Origin: Siphonodentalium dalli
Lineage: Eukaryota > Mollusca > Scaphopoda > Gadilida > Siphonodentaliidae
DNA: 64,000 bases
Direction: 5' to 3'
NCBI GenBank assembly: GCA_032622095.1
Contig: CP136061.1
Coordinates: 15,938,440 to 16,002,439 of the forward strand
Shown here: piece after piece, positions 12,515 to 24,036 of the stretch
Position numbering within the stretch: the stretch's first letter is position 1
Layout of the letters: every line of letters begins with the position of its first letter
The notes under the pieces: generated by a model
The model's database searches: none
What the model was told of the DNA's origin: nothing
The model's input: only the letters and a program-made list of their open reading frames with translations
Position numbers and translations under genes: made by a program

Positions 12515-12913
12515 ATGATGACTTTGTGTTGACTATATTTTCTATGTATTCCATAACTTGTTTGCAATAAAAAATTTTTAAACTTTAACTTGGTTGTCCT
12601 TCAGTAATTTCATGAAATCCCTGGCGCCTAAAATCAGTAATTACGCGAAATCCCTGAATTTTCTAGTAATTTCATTAAATCCATACTCAGATCAGGGATT
12701 TCACGAATTTACTAAACGATCCAGGGATTTCGCGTAATTACTAATTTCACTGATTTACTGTAACATATTAAGCAGGTATACATGTATATCCACTGGGTAA
12801 TGCAGTATTTCGAAGAATGACTTTGGGTTCTTAACTGTGAATTACTTTGTTAAATACTTTCAACTGTGTCTCGAGGAGCGTCTCGCGTAGATGTTACACA
12901 ATTCACGTGCACC

Positions 12914-15684
12914 CAGGGGTGGCGCCAGGATTTCCCCGACGGAGGGGCTATGGTCCCCGACAGGGGGGCTAGACCGGTGACCGAAAGTCATCGGCGGCTG
13001 CCGAAGGCAGCCCCGGGGAGAACGCGAGAGGGGTGTCCCCTCTCGCACGGGGGGTTTGGGGGACCTCCCCCACGAAAATTTTGAAAATACATAGCCTGAG
13101 ATCGATTCTGGAGTGTTCTGGTGTCAACATACACACTGTTCTAGGGGATCATAATTGTCACTTTTACTTGAGTATTTGGAGAAAAAAATATCAGCATATG
13201 GGTGATTCTCCCTTAAATGAACAAATTCGTCCATAAAATTCTGAAAAAATTAAATATGTCACATGCCGATGAATTTTATGTGAGTATGTAGCACAGATAT
13301 TGGTGACCACAAAAATGACAGTTGGCAAAATTATAGGGCAAGATCAAGGTCAATCAAGGACGTTCATTACGGCATGTGCCAATGACGTTTTTGGGTTGAA
13401 TCAGGGCGACGTCATTGTCAAATTCGCTCTTTCTCCAAAACTTGTGTTTAATTCGAATATCATGATTAATGGAAACCAAACAAAATTGAGCCACTTTGTT
13501 GACATGTGCCCTTTAATAGTTGAATTATCGTTATGAGTATATATTCAACTTGTACATCATGGAGTAGTCGATGATGTATCCGTCCAAACGACGTATCGCG
13601 CAGCTCCGCACGTTGAGTCGTCTATGATATACAGCCATTTGAATATACGTGGTGGAAATTGATGTGCTTTGTGGGCGTTACTTAGAGTTCAAACTCTCTA
13701 AAGAGGTCAACGAATACACCGTCCAGATCTGATAATTGGAAACAGATTTTGATCACATAAAGGGCTATTCCTATCAAGTCGGGCATGCCCTGATCCATCG
13801 TACACTTGGTTTGACGCCAAACGACCGAGGAACTCTGATGTAGACAACGTGAACATACGTCAATCAAACTCTGTTCCTCAAAGGGTTCGCCAAATTGCAA
13901 AGAGAATTTACAATAGAAAACAATGTCGATGGATTTCTCTTACATGTTTCAAGATATCGAACTGAAATTTTGTATTTAGGGGTTTTTCGATGAGCTCAAT
14001 CAGATAGAATTGTCAGTGAGATATTACGATGGCCCAAAATGTGTCATTGACGCCTTTGCTATACCACACGAGCCGGAAATCGTCCCACAGGCAGTACGAT
14101 TGTTGAAAAGTACCGAAACAATTGATTTTTAAATTGTCATCTGCTTCTCTCTGAGCACACCCCCCCCCCCACCAACTCACTCACAACCCCCCCCCCCCCG
14201 GATACAATAACAACTATATGTGTATGTACAACGTGTTGACCCATTTTACAACATAACCACCCAAATATTCTAAGCGTGAAATGTGTCTGTGGATGGCTGT
14301 AACGTTATTCTGCGTCGCGGTGTGGACATGTCGCGGTGTGGACAATTTTGATATTTTCTTCATTTTTTTTCATTTTCTGTTTATGTCAGGCGTCCGTTCG
14401 TTTTTATTCACGATTCTTCACCCCATGTGTACTATTTGAGCAATTTTGGTAGTCTCCCGACATGTTTTCTAGTTCCTTTGATAGCGTCGCGGTGTGGACA
14501 TTAATTAAGGTTCGCTGGAGGGTACACCTATTTTCGTCTCATTTTTCATTTGTTTCGATTCTTTATATTGTCCAAAATCTTCAAAACAAATTGTCAAAAG
14601 GCAAAACTTTCTTATCCGTATGGTAGGTTGTTGCCCTTAGTTAAAATGGAACCGGGATGGCCTATATTGTAAATAATGTCGCGGTGTGGACATTTCTCGA
14701 GACAGGCGATTTTCGATGTTTCAGAGTCAATATTTACATCAAACCACGAAAAACGTGCATCATAAATGATATTAATAGATAAAGAGTCCAAGAAATAACA
14801 TAACAGTGCACGTTGTTTGTCAATTAGAGGTAAGATAACTTAATAGGAATAAAATGAAATTTCGCAGTTAGGCGATGAGACAGTGCGATTTTCGTGTTTT
14901 CTCGCTGTTTTGATCATGTAACTAAAGGCATGTGTTGATATATTACAATACTGTTATATCATAACGGTGTGCCACATGCTCATCAGTGAAATGGAATGCC
15001 ACAATAGGTCTTGTTTGTGGCACAATCAAGTTTTTATGGAACAATTGTACACGAGACATCAATTTGCTCGTTTAAGGGAGAACCACCCATATACAATAGT
15101 AATGACAATATGGAATTGATCTTAAGTTAACTCACCGTAAATCTTTCGCCACAGGTAGTTGGATCAACTTACAAAGACGGATGAACCATGACGTCATTGT
15201 CAAATAATATTTGGTCTTCTTGTTTGACACCCATTACAGGGCTGTTTTTTCGGCGACGCATAGGGAACGGGAAAGGGAAGATTCGGCAGTGTGAGTCTGT
15301 GTGGAATTTGTAATACATGTAACACGACACACACGAGGATGGTGACGGCATCTATGACACCCTAACCCTATAGTTCCATGCACGAATTTAATAAGTATAC
15401 GATATGACTCACGGTAGTCTCACGAGTGACTCGTGTCGAGTCTGTCGGACTAAAAATAGAACTCTGGTAATGTGATTCATTAACTCTGCACGCCCACGTC
15501 GATTTGTTAATCACCAGTGCACGTGTTTCGAGTCGCGGATTTTCCAATGTTTATCGTCTTTGCATAATTTTATCTCCCCGACGAATTTGGCAGATATCCC
15601 CGACGGGGGGGCTGACCATCCCCGACGGGGGGGCTGTAGCCCCCCCTGACCCCCCCCCCCCTTGGCGCCACCCCTGCGTGCACC
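12914..15684. mobile_element. hAT-like element copy 5, original right boundary of insertion B
   Basis: The element spans 12914-15676 and is followed by CGTGCACC at 15677-15684, which matches the left flank of copies 2-5. This is the true 8-bp target-site duplication of the second hAT insertion. The subterminal G/C runs are shorter and rearranged relative to the other copies (15606-15661). Sequence beyond 15684 is the original right flank. Confidence 0.9.
13200..15088. mobile_element. Nested inverted-repeat element, copy 4
   Basis: 1889 bp between ATAT duplications at 13196-13199 and 15089-15092. Confidence 0.85.
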
Positions 15685-15840
15685 CGAATGCCAGCCACCC
15701 CTTAACTTTAACGCTGATTACAAAAATGGTTACGAAACAGTATTGTGTACGAAATTATTACACCATTATATGGTTACGAATTTGTACATTTAGTGCGGGA
15801 CAACAAAATGGCTGCGCCCTTATCAAAATCGGACAGTAAC

Positions 15841-16354
15841 TTGAGTAAGTGATGAGCGTTCAGACGATTCAATCGTAAGTGTCGGCGCACACGATCCCGA
15901 TTGACTATATGAGTAGCAACCTCAAAGGTTTTTTGAAAAATCAATGGAATCTGGGAATATTTGGTCTTGTTGTTGTCTATACTATAGGTCGACAGAAGCA
16001 CCAACAAAATTTGACAGAAGTTTTTTTTTTTCAAAATATTTGAAGTTATGACAAAGGTATTTTTTGTCTGTAAAACAGTCTTAAGTAAGTGATGAGGTTC
16101 AGACGATTCAATCGTAAGTGTCGGCGCACACGATCCCGGTTGCCTATATCATATGAGTAGCAACCTCAAAGGTTTTTTTGAAATATCAATGGAATCTGGG
16201 AATATTTGGTCTTGTTCAAGTTGTTGTTGTCTATAGTATAGGTTGACAGAAGCACCAAAAAAAATAAAACAAAAAAATTTGACAGAATGTTTTTTTTTTC
16301 AAAAATATTTGAAGTTCTGACAAAGGTATTTTTTGTCTGTAAAACAATCTGAAG
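15841..16354. repeat. Tandem duplication, about 240-bp unit
   Basis: Both units contain AGTAAGTGATGAG, CAGACGATTCAATCGTAAGT, a CTGGGAATATTTGGTCTTG block and GGTATTTTTTGTCTGTAAAA. The second starts at 16081. The same terminal block recurs at 17808 and 17961, so this is the edge of a longer degenerate tandem repeat that runs to about 18110. Confidence 0.8.
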
Positions 16355-16420
16355 TGTCAAAATTTCCCAAGGATCTGCAAAAACATTCTAATTTTTATGG
16401 CATATTCAAATGAGTGCCTA

Positions 16421-16793
16421 CCCTGCTTGACAAAACAAGTGTCCACCTAACCGCGGTGCAGTTAGCGTTGCCACCGTGGCTGAAATGCAACTACACCGCG
16501 GCGCCACCGGCTAACTAGTTGGGCCGCGGTGTACTTGCCGTTCGGCCATGGTGTAATTGCCGCGGTGTACGTTCATTAAACTGAAAAAAGACGATACAAA
16601 CCAGAAATCTAACCACGGTGTACATGCCTTTCAGCCGCAGTGTAGTTGCCTTTCGGCCGCAGTGTACTTGCTGTTGGGCCACGGTGTACTTGCCGTTCGG
16701 CCGCGGTGCTCAACTGCAGTTACAAACTCTGACACCGCGGCCGAACGGCAAATACACCGCGGTGCCAATGGACACTTGTTTTGTCCAGCGGGG
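16421..16793. mobile_element. MITE with 22-bp internal repeats (copy 1)
   Basis: Terminal inverted repeats begin CCCTGCTTGACAAAACAAGT and end in the complement of CCCCGCTGGACAAAACAAGT. Flanking TA dinucleotides (16419-16420, 16794-16795) suggest a TA target site. The centre is a run of diverged 22-bp units based on GCCGCGGTGTACTTGCCGTT. A second copy lies at 36047-36436. Short ORFs across it are by-products of the repeats. Confidence 0.75.
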
Positions 16794-16874
16794 TATATAA
16801 AGGGTTATATTACCTTTCATTGCACAATGAGCATAGAATAATTTTTTTTCAAAATTTTCGAAGTTCGGGCATAT

Positions 16875-17804
16875 TGTAACGGAGTTAGTTACGTTTTCTA
16901 ATTTGGGATTTTCCCAGGCGCAATTCGTGCTACTTTCGTTTTCGTAAATACTCTCTATCTTTTCCAAAACCACCCACTTTATTGGGCTTAATTCACGTAA
17001 TTACCTATTCTCTCATATAAACTCCTTTACATTACTTCTATTCATTGCTATTTCAATTGCTATAGATTATATGTATCAATGTAATTCCTATTTATCCATG
17101 CGTAAATTCAGTGTTTGTTCCGCTAGGCAGCCATTTTCCTTGTTTACTGTACGCACATGGATGCAACGAGGTACGCCTACGTCATACCTCGTTGTCAAGC
17201 TATGACGCGTGCAGTAGTCTCAACGGCAGTCAGCAACTCTCTGAGACTCCGGGCTCGCGGGTGACCCCTTGGGTCACGTACGACCCCCTAGTCCGTTGGT
17301 TGTCAGGCTGGTGACCCCCTAGGGGGTCACTGGGTATAAAATTAGTCTTACCTGACGCTTCGATTTACGGCATTTTAGTCTTACCTGGGACTTCGACTTC
17401 GGCATTTTGGCACGGTGTTTACGCTACAGTGGCATTTAGTCACCACCTGTACAGGCGGTGCGTTTTACTTACTTGGGAATTAATCGAAAGTCATCCCTTT
17501 GCTAGCTGACGTCTATTGGGATTCCCAACTTCGGAATTTAACCCATTTTAGGCCAGATTCTGGACTCTCCCTGTTAACATAGCTTTGGGCTGCTGTACTT
17601 ATGCATGGGAATACAACCACTGAATCGGCGCATTATAGACTATATGCTTGCATGTTGAATACAATGATATTCTTCAATTAAATATTTATTTTATACGCTA
17701 TTCTTATTATTCAACATATAATCCCGTGATGATTGTAGGAATTGACCACTCTACCACACATGTATTTCGGGTTTGAACACTAAACCCGACCCTACAACAT
17801 TACA
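16875..17804 (+). mobile_element. Solo LTR, 930 bp
   Basis: The sequence starts TGTAACGG and ends ACATTACA (TG...CA ends). It is flanked by ATAT on both sides (16871-16874, 17805-17808). The related uninterrupted repeat at about 17957 reads CATATGGTATTTTTT, matching the predicted empty site. It has a TATA box (17334) and no internal coding region, so it looks like a solo LTR left after recombination. A 4-bp duplication fits Gypsy-type integration; the family is not identified. Confidence 0.75.
17311..17342 (+). promoter_or_regulatory. Perfect 20-bp palindrome followed by a TATA box in the solo LTR
   Basis: GTGACCCCCTAGGGGGTCAC (17311-17330) is a perfect palindrome, followed 3 bp later by GTATAAAAT. 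Related GTGACCCCTTGGGTCAC lies at about 17261. The arrangement fits a core promoter with a dimer-binding site upstream (inference). Confidence 0.5.
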
Positions 17805-17808
17805 ATAT

Positions 17809-18110
17809 GGTATTTTTTGTCAGTGTCAAAATTTCAAATGGATCTTGAAAAGACATTGTTGTTTTATGGCATATTCAAATGATAGTCTGCATAAAGGGAT
17901 CACCTTGTAATGCTCAATGAGCACAGAATTTTATTTTTTCCAAATTTTCGAAGTTCGGTCATATGGTATTTTTTGTCTGTAAAACAACCTACATGTAAGT
18001 GTCAAAATTTCAAATGGATCTTGAGAAAACATTGATGTTTTCAAGGCATATTCAAATGAGAGGCAAAATAATTGGTTATTTCACCTTTTAATGTGAAATG
18101 AGCTTCAGAT
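17809..18110. repeat. Remaining units of the degenerate tandem repeat
   Basis: Units share GTGTCAAAATTTCAAATGGA, GGCATATTCAAATGA and TTTTCGAAGTTCGG blocks at about 190-bp spacing. Pieces of the same unit flank the MITE at 16421 and the LTR at 16875, so both inserted into this array. Confidence 0.7.
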
Positions 18111-18453
18111 TCCCTTCCCTGCAGTGCTCCAACAACTTGTAGGTATATATTGCCTGATCTCCGGAATATTTGATATGGGTTATACTACTCAATAAGAAAA
18201 ATAGACTCATCTTCTGGCACGCCGAACATTTATACATGTACGTTGTTCACCGTGTTAGTTAGAATCTTGTTAGGCAGAATTTCCCTGTCTAGGACCTGGC
18301 CATACATGTATGTACCTCACCCATAATCCAAGTGAAATTGAAAATTTGTGCAGAAACTCTACGCGTATTAAATCCAAATGAAATTGAAATTTTGGGTTGA
18401 GAATTCACCCCCATTTTTAATTTAGGAAAAACTTCCCCTATAAGCAGCTAGAC

Positions 18454-19050
18454 TAGTGTTGAAACGATTAGCATTTTTAAAGAATCGACTAGTCGCCAGA
18501 GAGAATCGACTACTAGTCGACTAGTCGGACCCCTTCTATGTTCCCGTTTCTATGCCCATATGATGTATAAAAAGGGCCATGTGGAATCGCAGTTTTGAGT
18601 ATCCAACTCTTCGTTTCTGAACATTAAAACGGAAAGCACATGAACTATATAATCTCCCGTTTTGCCCGTAAGTCTCCGAATTTGATCTATTAAACCCGGC
18701 TCTCCTGCAACCTTCATACATGTATTATCTCATGGTTTGGGGAATGTAGGTAATAAAACATTTTATATAAATACAATTGTCGCCGGTAACAAGGAAATAA
18801 ATAGGCAAGTCTCGTTAGTAAGTCTCGCTGATGAGATGTCGGTGTTTTAAAGGAACAATGCAATAAGCTCTAAGAAGTTAATATGTATAAACTGTTACAG
18901 ATTACACGATAATATTTCCATGCAATGGCAGTGCTGTCATGATAGCACTCAGGTAGTGCTTTTTCTTGACTAGTCGCCTAGCATATTTCGGGATCGACTA
19001 ATTTAATAATTGCTTCGATTTCGACTAATCGATTAATTGTTTCAACACTA
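18454..19050. mobile_element. hAT-like MITE, 597 bp
   Basis: The ends are TAGTGTTGAAACGATTAG and the complement of TAGTGTTGAAACAATTAA. Subterminal GACTAGTCG and CGACTAATCGATTAA words are typical of this kind of element. Flanks AGCTAGAC and AGCTACCG could be a decayed 8-bp duplication. No transposase. The 61-codon antisense ORF inside has no recognised homology. The preceding 340 bp hold nothing I recognise. Confidence 0.6.
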
Positions 19051-19700
19051 AGCTACCGGTAGACCCTTAATTAGACCTCTGCAACTTAAAATTTTCATTC
19101 TATTATATGTTCCATCAACATGGCTATAACAAATTCATATCAGGGTCGACAGCTATTTTAATGGTCAACCAGAAGTGAGAAACAAATATAAATGTTGACA
19201 AAACAAGAGAAAAGCATGCAATTTAGTGAATTTACAGAGAAGTACATTATTAAGGAACAATTAATAACTAAGAAATATATTCCACACGTTAATTTTCGTC
19301 TTAATAAGTTTTCCTGTCAAAACTTCAAAAAGTTCATAGGGGTTGTACTGGTGGAATATGATCTCTTTGGGTGTTAGCCAGAGTAGATATTCATGCATGA
19401 TCAACCTCCCCCTAGAATCCGGCTTTAAAAAAGACGTTGGATCCAGGATCCAGTTTAAGGAATATGTGACTATTTTGGAGTAGAAAAAAAATGTTGTAGG
19501 AAGTATTTTTGAGCCACTGAAGAGGGTATTTTTTGTCAATACTGTAAGCCACAGAGCACATATTACAATTGATTTATGTGCAATATGTATTTCATATGCA
19601 TGATTTACGTAACTTTGTTGAACCAAATTTTATTTTGCATACCCTCATGGGATTTCTCCCAGATAATCAGTTCAATTTTTATTGCGCCATCGACTCAAAA
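19051..19700. other. Intergenic, nothing recognised
   Basis: AT-rich sequence with a 121-codon antisense ORF (19261-19626) that has no recognisable domain, no splice context and no repeat of its own. It is not called as a gene. Confidence 0.4.
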
Positions 19701-19703
19701 CGA

Positions 19704-20080
19704 CCAGTCCTCTGCCCACTATTTATATACATTTAAAAATTGGGACAGAATCTCTGGCACCTATTTACATCTTTTAAAAATTAACCAAATCTTTCGGGCA
19801 TCTAATTACATAATTTTATATATGGACATAGACTCCGCCCATTATTTACATCATTTTAAATTTTGGACAGCATCTGGCAGCATTGAATATTTTTTAATTT
19901 GGAAAGATACTCTGGTCACTATTTGCATATTTATAAATTCGGACATAGCCTCCAGGCCACTATTTGGACAGCCTCTGGCGGCTATTTACATATTAAAAAA
20001 TTGGACAGAGCCTCCGGCCACTATTTACACTTTTTTCATTTTGGATAGAGCCTCCAGCCACTATATAGTATATACAAAAC
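19704..20080. repeat. Degenerate minisatellite, roughly 60-bp unit
   Basis: About six diverged units of the form CACTATTTACAT, a TTTAAAAATT block, GGACAGAGCCTC and GGC. A 185-codon plus-strand ORF covers it only because the unit lacks frequent stops in that frame. It shows no sign of being a protein-coding gene. Confidence 0.7.
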
Positions 20081-20224
20081 TTCTCATATCGGGCTGGGTG
20101 GCCGGTTCATCTGTGGCAGACACACAGAACTGATGAATAACCAGACGAAGACCATTTTGCCCCATCACCAAATTTTTCAGGGAATAAATAAAAAAAATTA
20201 GGCCATATTAGCCATGTAGTACTA

Positions 20225-21320
20225 GTAATTGTTTGTAATAGTAATAATACAAACACTTGACATCAGTCTGTCAGTCATGTTACATGTACAATGTACATCT
20301 TCCTGAGGTGGCGGTGTGTCATTTCAGGAGGCTGGGGACTGGTTGGGATTGCAAGAAGAGTGTAAACTTCTCCACCATTACTTAAATAAGTGACCATACT
20401 GTCTAAAAAAATAGTAAGTGGTCTATAAAGATCTCTGTTTCGGCCACTTTTTTGACCGGCAAATTTGTTTTTCCAAATAAACCTTTTTTTTCTCATAATA
20501 TATTTTTTAAAAGTAAAAGATGAAAAATTTAATAAGAAGATGTGTTATTTGTCCTGTGTATGAACAATGAAAACATCAAATTCACCAAGCGAAACAGATG
20601 GCAATGACATTCATCTCGACCTACTCCATGATTGTAAACAGAAAGTAGCCATTTTGAAAATACTATGTACAAAAATTGGTGACAACAACAAACCACTATT
20701 ACAGGCAGATGCTGATAAATATGACCAAATGGAGTATAAGAATACTTACAATAGTAATAGAATAATATTTCCTAGTAATATAAATTGTGAAAAAGGCAAT
20801 GACTAATATAATAAATTGAGTTGTTAGCTGAGAAAATTCTCTGAATTTGCACATGTCCAGATGAGGACCGGAAACGAGAACACGGAAATGAGGTTGCTAA
20901 TATGAGCGTATTTGAGCGAGGTCAAGGTCAAATTTGAGTCGAATCGGTCGATCAGTTTTTCGGGTCTATAACACAAATACATACAATGATACATACAGAC
21001 AGAAGTTCCAAAACATTATAATATAGATTCTAATAGATAAAATACAGGACAGATAACACTATTTATTATATGACTATCTGTTTTCATTCCCCAATACCAC
21101 TATAGTAAAGTGATCATTTCCCGACCATCGGATCAGCAACAGTTTGATCCGATGTCATACCACCCTTCTCTGTCTCGCATACTGCGCATGACCGGAAAAA
21201 GCAGGACAGTTCTTTCTTTATTTTTGATACTAGCGAGCGTGTGCAATTTGTTTCTTTTCATAATTAATGGGAGAAATCAAGTCGTGCTTTTTAAATAAAA
21301 AGCATGTCATATAATAAACC
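20225..21320. other. Intergenic with a possible retroelement 3' tail
   Basis: Near 20875-21010 the words AAGGTCAAATTTGAGTCGAA and ACATACAATGATACATACAG resemble the 3' ends of animal non-LTR elements. A 73-codon antisense ORF (20275-20496) and a 79-codon sense ORF (20567-20806) have no recognised homology. At 21125-21155, CATCGGATCA and TGATCCGATG form a small inverted repeat. Confidence 0.35.
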
Positions 21321-21487
21321 TGTTATCGCTGCAGTGAATTGATCTGGTCTTCGCATCACGTCTCGTTGAAGAGGTCCGATCGCTGGATCAAACTCGACGC
21401 CTGCAGCGGCTCGTTTGATCCAGTGATATGACCTCTTCAACGAGACGTGATACTTCGCCCCAGATCAATTCACTGCAGCGATAACAT
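21321..21487. repeat. 167-bp near-perfect inverted repeat (long hairpin)
   Basis: The outermost 27 bp of each arm (TGTTATCGCTGCAGTGAATT and onward) pair perfectly. Next comes an unpaired block of 7-8 nt, then 22 perfectly paired bp (ATCACGTCTCGTTGAAGAGG and onward), a second unpaired block, and 10 more paired bp around TGGATCAAAC. The loop is only about 20 nt. It could be a foldback MITE or the source of a hairpin RNA; the sequence alone does not say. Confidence 0.8.
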
Positions 21488-23463
21488 GTATATATCCCCT
21501 CTACGCTCACGCTTTCTGAAGTCCAGCGCTATGAAATTTCACTACTGTTAACCGGCTATTGACTCATGGAAATGTTGGGTCTGCAAAACGCGTTATTTTT
21601 CAAACTAGCTGGCGACTTTGTGAATTTTGATAGGCGTACCACAGGTTATTGAATAAGCATAGAAAGGCAGTTGCCAACTGATATCTCAACCTTTACACCT
21701 GATATAGCAATTTCAATCCAAACTATTAACTAACAGTCATCAAAATTAATGACAAGTGGTGCAAATTGCAACTTAATGCATAGTTTGTTGTGTTTATCTT
21801 TGTATACTTTCACAAAATTGGCAGTTTGAACCATGTACAATGGCAAATATTAGCCATAGTTTTACCCGTACAATCAATTTCCCAGTTCCGGATATTTCCT
21901 AGTTACGGATAACACTTGCCGTTTTGATCAAAATACACAATGTAGACCCTGTTAATTCACTTTCTTCAAACAAATTCCGATAATTTATCTTCGTGAAGAC
22001 CAAATAGAAGCAAAACTAGCACAATAAAACGTTTTTGTTGCTAGCAATCCACTTTTTTCTAAATCATCATTAAAGCGGAAATGAATTTAGCGGAGTTTTC
22101 AAAAGTCAGAATTTATTTTGGAACCAAATATCTCGAAAAATACATTTTCAATTCTGTAACTAAAGATCGCGATTTGTAAACAAATGTTTACCCTATTATA
22201 GCACAAAAAGTGTTTGTAGTCAAATAAATTCTTACCAACAAAAAATACTTTTTGTTGAGAAGACTGATTTTCCCAGTTCCAGATAACGAAACAAGATAGA
22301 ATTCACATCTGATTCAGTTTCGTGTGATAAGTTTGGTAGCGTTACCAGACATCAAATCGACGGCCTCTTGGTGGAATTGTTTCGTGGACATAATCACCAC
22401 TCGAAATTCATAATTTAACGCTAAACATATCAAGAACGGTATTGTATGTACGTTTACAACGAAAACTAATGCCTTCTTAGTTTAAATTTCACGACCTGGT
22501 GAACTAATAATCTAATATCGGCCCAGATTGCAAGTTATTTTCGTCATTTCTATATTCCAGAATAAAGAGTTATCTCTCTTCCATTATAACATCCAAGGAA
22601 GAATACCGACAGCAAGTCTGGATGGTGCAACGTAGTGCTAAAAGCATGACCCCCAGGAACAATGTCATACTAATCAATGTAGCGGACATATTCTGCAGTC
22701 AATATATACAATAATACAAGCATTTTTTCATAAATAGTAACGTTGGCAAGTTTTCACTCAAAACTTAACTTCTAAATAAGAATTGGGAGGAACACATGGG
22801 GGCCACCCTCACCCCCCCCCCCCAAAAAAAACAAAAAATCCATGATTCCCCACACCCCAAGTTGACACAACAACAACATTACTTACTGAGAATATCAATA
22901 CTAGGTCTACAAGTATCAATACTCAAATGAAATTGCCTAAAATTTCAATGTTCATCATGAATCACATAAACTATTATTGGTTGCACCCCCTGACAACACC
23001 TGGGTTACACCTCTTCCAAATTAACATTGTCTATAATATGGTATATGTACCGGTATCATGTACAGGGGCCAGTCTACCGGGTGACTGGGGAGACATCTTC
23101 TCCCTATAATGTGCCACTTCTTCCTTCTCTCCTATCCCAGGGAGAAGTCACAGTGACTTCACAGTGACTTCATCCATAGTTACAATGTACATGTACATGT
23201 AGTTCTCCCTGATAACCAAACTTGGAGAAGTCACTTCTCCCAATTTTAAACATCTGGGCTCATTCCTGACCAAGCACTCCTAACAATTCATTAAACTCTC
23301 AATTTAAGTTCAGGGACAAGAAGGTACCCAACATAGAAATTGCAACCCCCCCCCCCCAATAGTAGATCCAGCCAGACCCAGACCCCCACAATTCAGAGAA
23401 ATAAAATTTTGTCCCTACCCTGGTACCGTACCTTGGGTTGGAATTTTACAAGCATTGCAACTG
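21488..23463. other. Intergenic, no gene recognised
   Basis: A TTCCCAGTTCCGGATA-type word occurs at about 21889 and 22270 and is inverted at about 26125 and 26325, suggesting diverged copies of one element. Poly-C tracts lie at 22810 and 23347. AGTGACTTCACAGTGACTTC at 23151 is a short direct repeat. No supported coding region. Confidence 0.4.
21671..21737. repeat. 67-bp direct repeat, first copy
   Basis: Starts TTGCCAACTGATATCTCAAC and ends TAACAGT. It is identical to 23464-23530, 1793 bp downstream. A 23-bp piece (CCAAACTATTAACTAACAGT and TGT) occurs again at 23841. Confidence 0.8.
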
Positions 23464-23530
23464 TTGCCAACTGATATCTCAACCTTTACACCTGATATAG
23501 CAATTTCAATCCAAACTATTAACTAACAGT
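23464..23530. repeat. 67-bp direct repeat, second copy
   Basis: Identical to 21671-21737. The 23-bp end piece recurs 330 bp downstream at 23841-23863. Confidence 0.8.
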
Positions 23531-24036
23531 TGTCATCCTGCAAAAGTCTAACAGTCTGCAGCCCACTAAAAGATGTAGTCGGAGATAACCGAGTCAACCG
23601 CTGGTTCGTTAACGATCCCATATACATGTACGATCATCTGCGACATCGCTGACAAAACACATTTCTCTGCATGATATAATCTCACTAGTAAAACAAGTAA
23701 TTGTATGCCTATAAGAAAACCATAGTCAGAAATGGTAACGCGCTGAAGATCATATATTATATACCCACGATTGTAATTATAGTTCTAATCTTTTTCATTT
23801 CTGTTATTTGTAATTGGCATACCCGGTAGCTTATCACGAACCAAACTATTAACTAACAGTTGTAAAATGTACTAGTACTTCTGGTCTAATAAATTCAGCA
23901 CTATTATGAGCCTTGCCCAGCACCTGGCTATACAATTCCTTGACTATATATACACAACACCCAAGAAATTTTGGTTATCAAATTAATCATTATTGTCAAT
24001 TTGTCAGTATACATAGATCTTGGTGTCTAAATATGA

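Larger units (their letters stand above)
204..15676. repeat. 3.65-kb tandem array: five hAT-like elements and four 886-bp spacers
   Basis: The order is hAT1, spacer, hAT2, spacer, hAT3, spacer, hAT4, spacer, hAT5. Spacers at 1076-1961, 4728-5613, 8377-9262 and 12028-12913 are each exactly 886 bp. Repeat periods are 3652, 3649 and 3651 bp, and copies differ mainly in homopolymer C, G and A runs. Only the outermost elements have matching information at their outer sides: TGGTCATG on both sides of hAT1, and CGTGCACC left of hAT2 and right of hAT5. Inner copies have CGTGCACC on the left and TGGTCATG on the right, as unequal crossing-over between two hAT insertions predicts. Confidence 0.95.

Noticed and set aside
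16557-16841. ORFs of 94 and 116 codons at 16557 and 36185 that resemble each other
   Set aside because: They share sequence because both lie in copies of the same MITE; the 22-bp units are not a multiple of three and the frames are not conserved throughout.
19576-20133. 185-codon ORF
   Set aside because: It reads through a degenerate 60-bp minisatellite; repeats of hydrophobic and aromatic residues reflect the DNA unit.
21671-23530. LTR retrotransposon bounded by the 67-bp direct repeats
   Set aside because: No TG...CA ends, no target duplication, no coding remnants between them.
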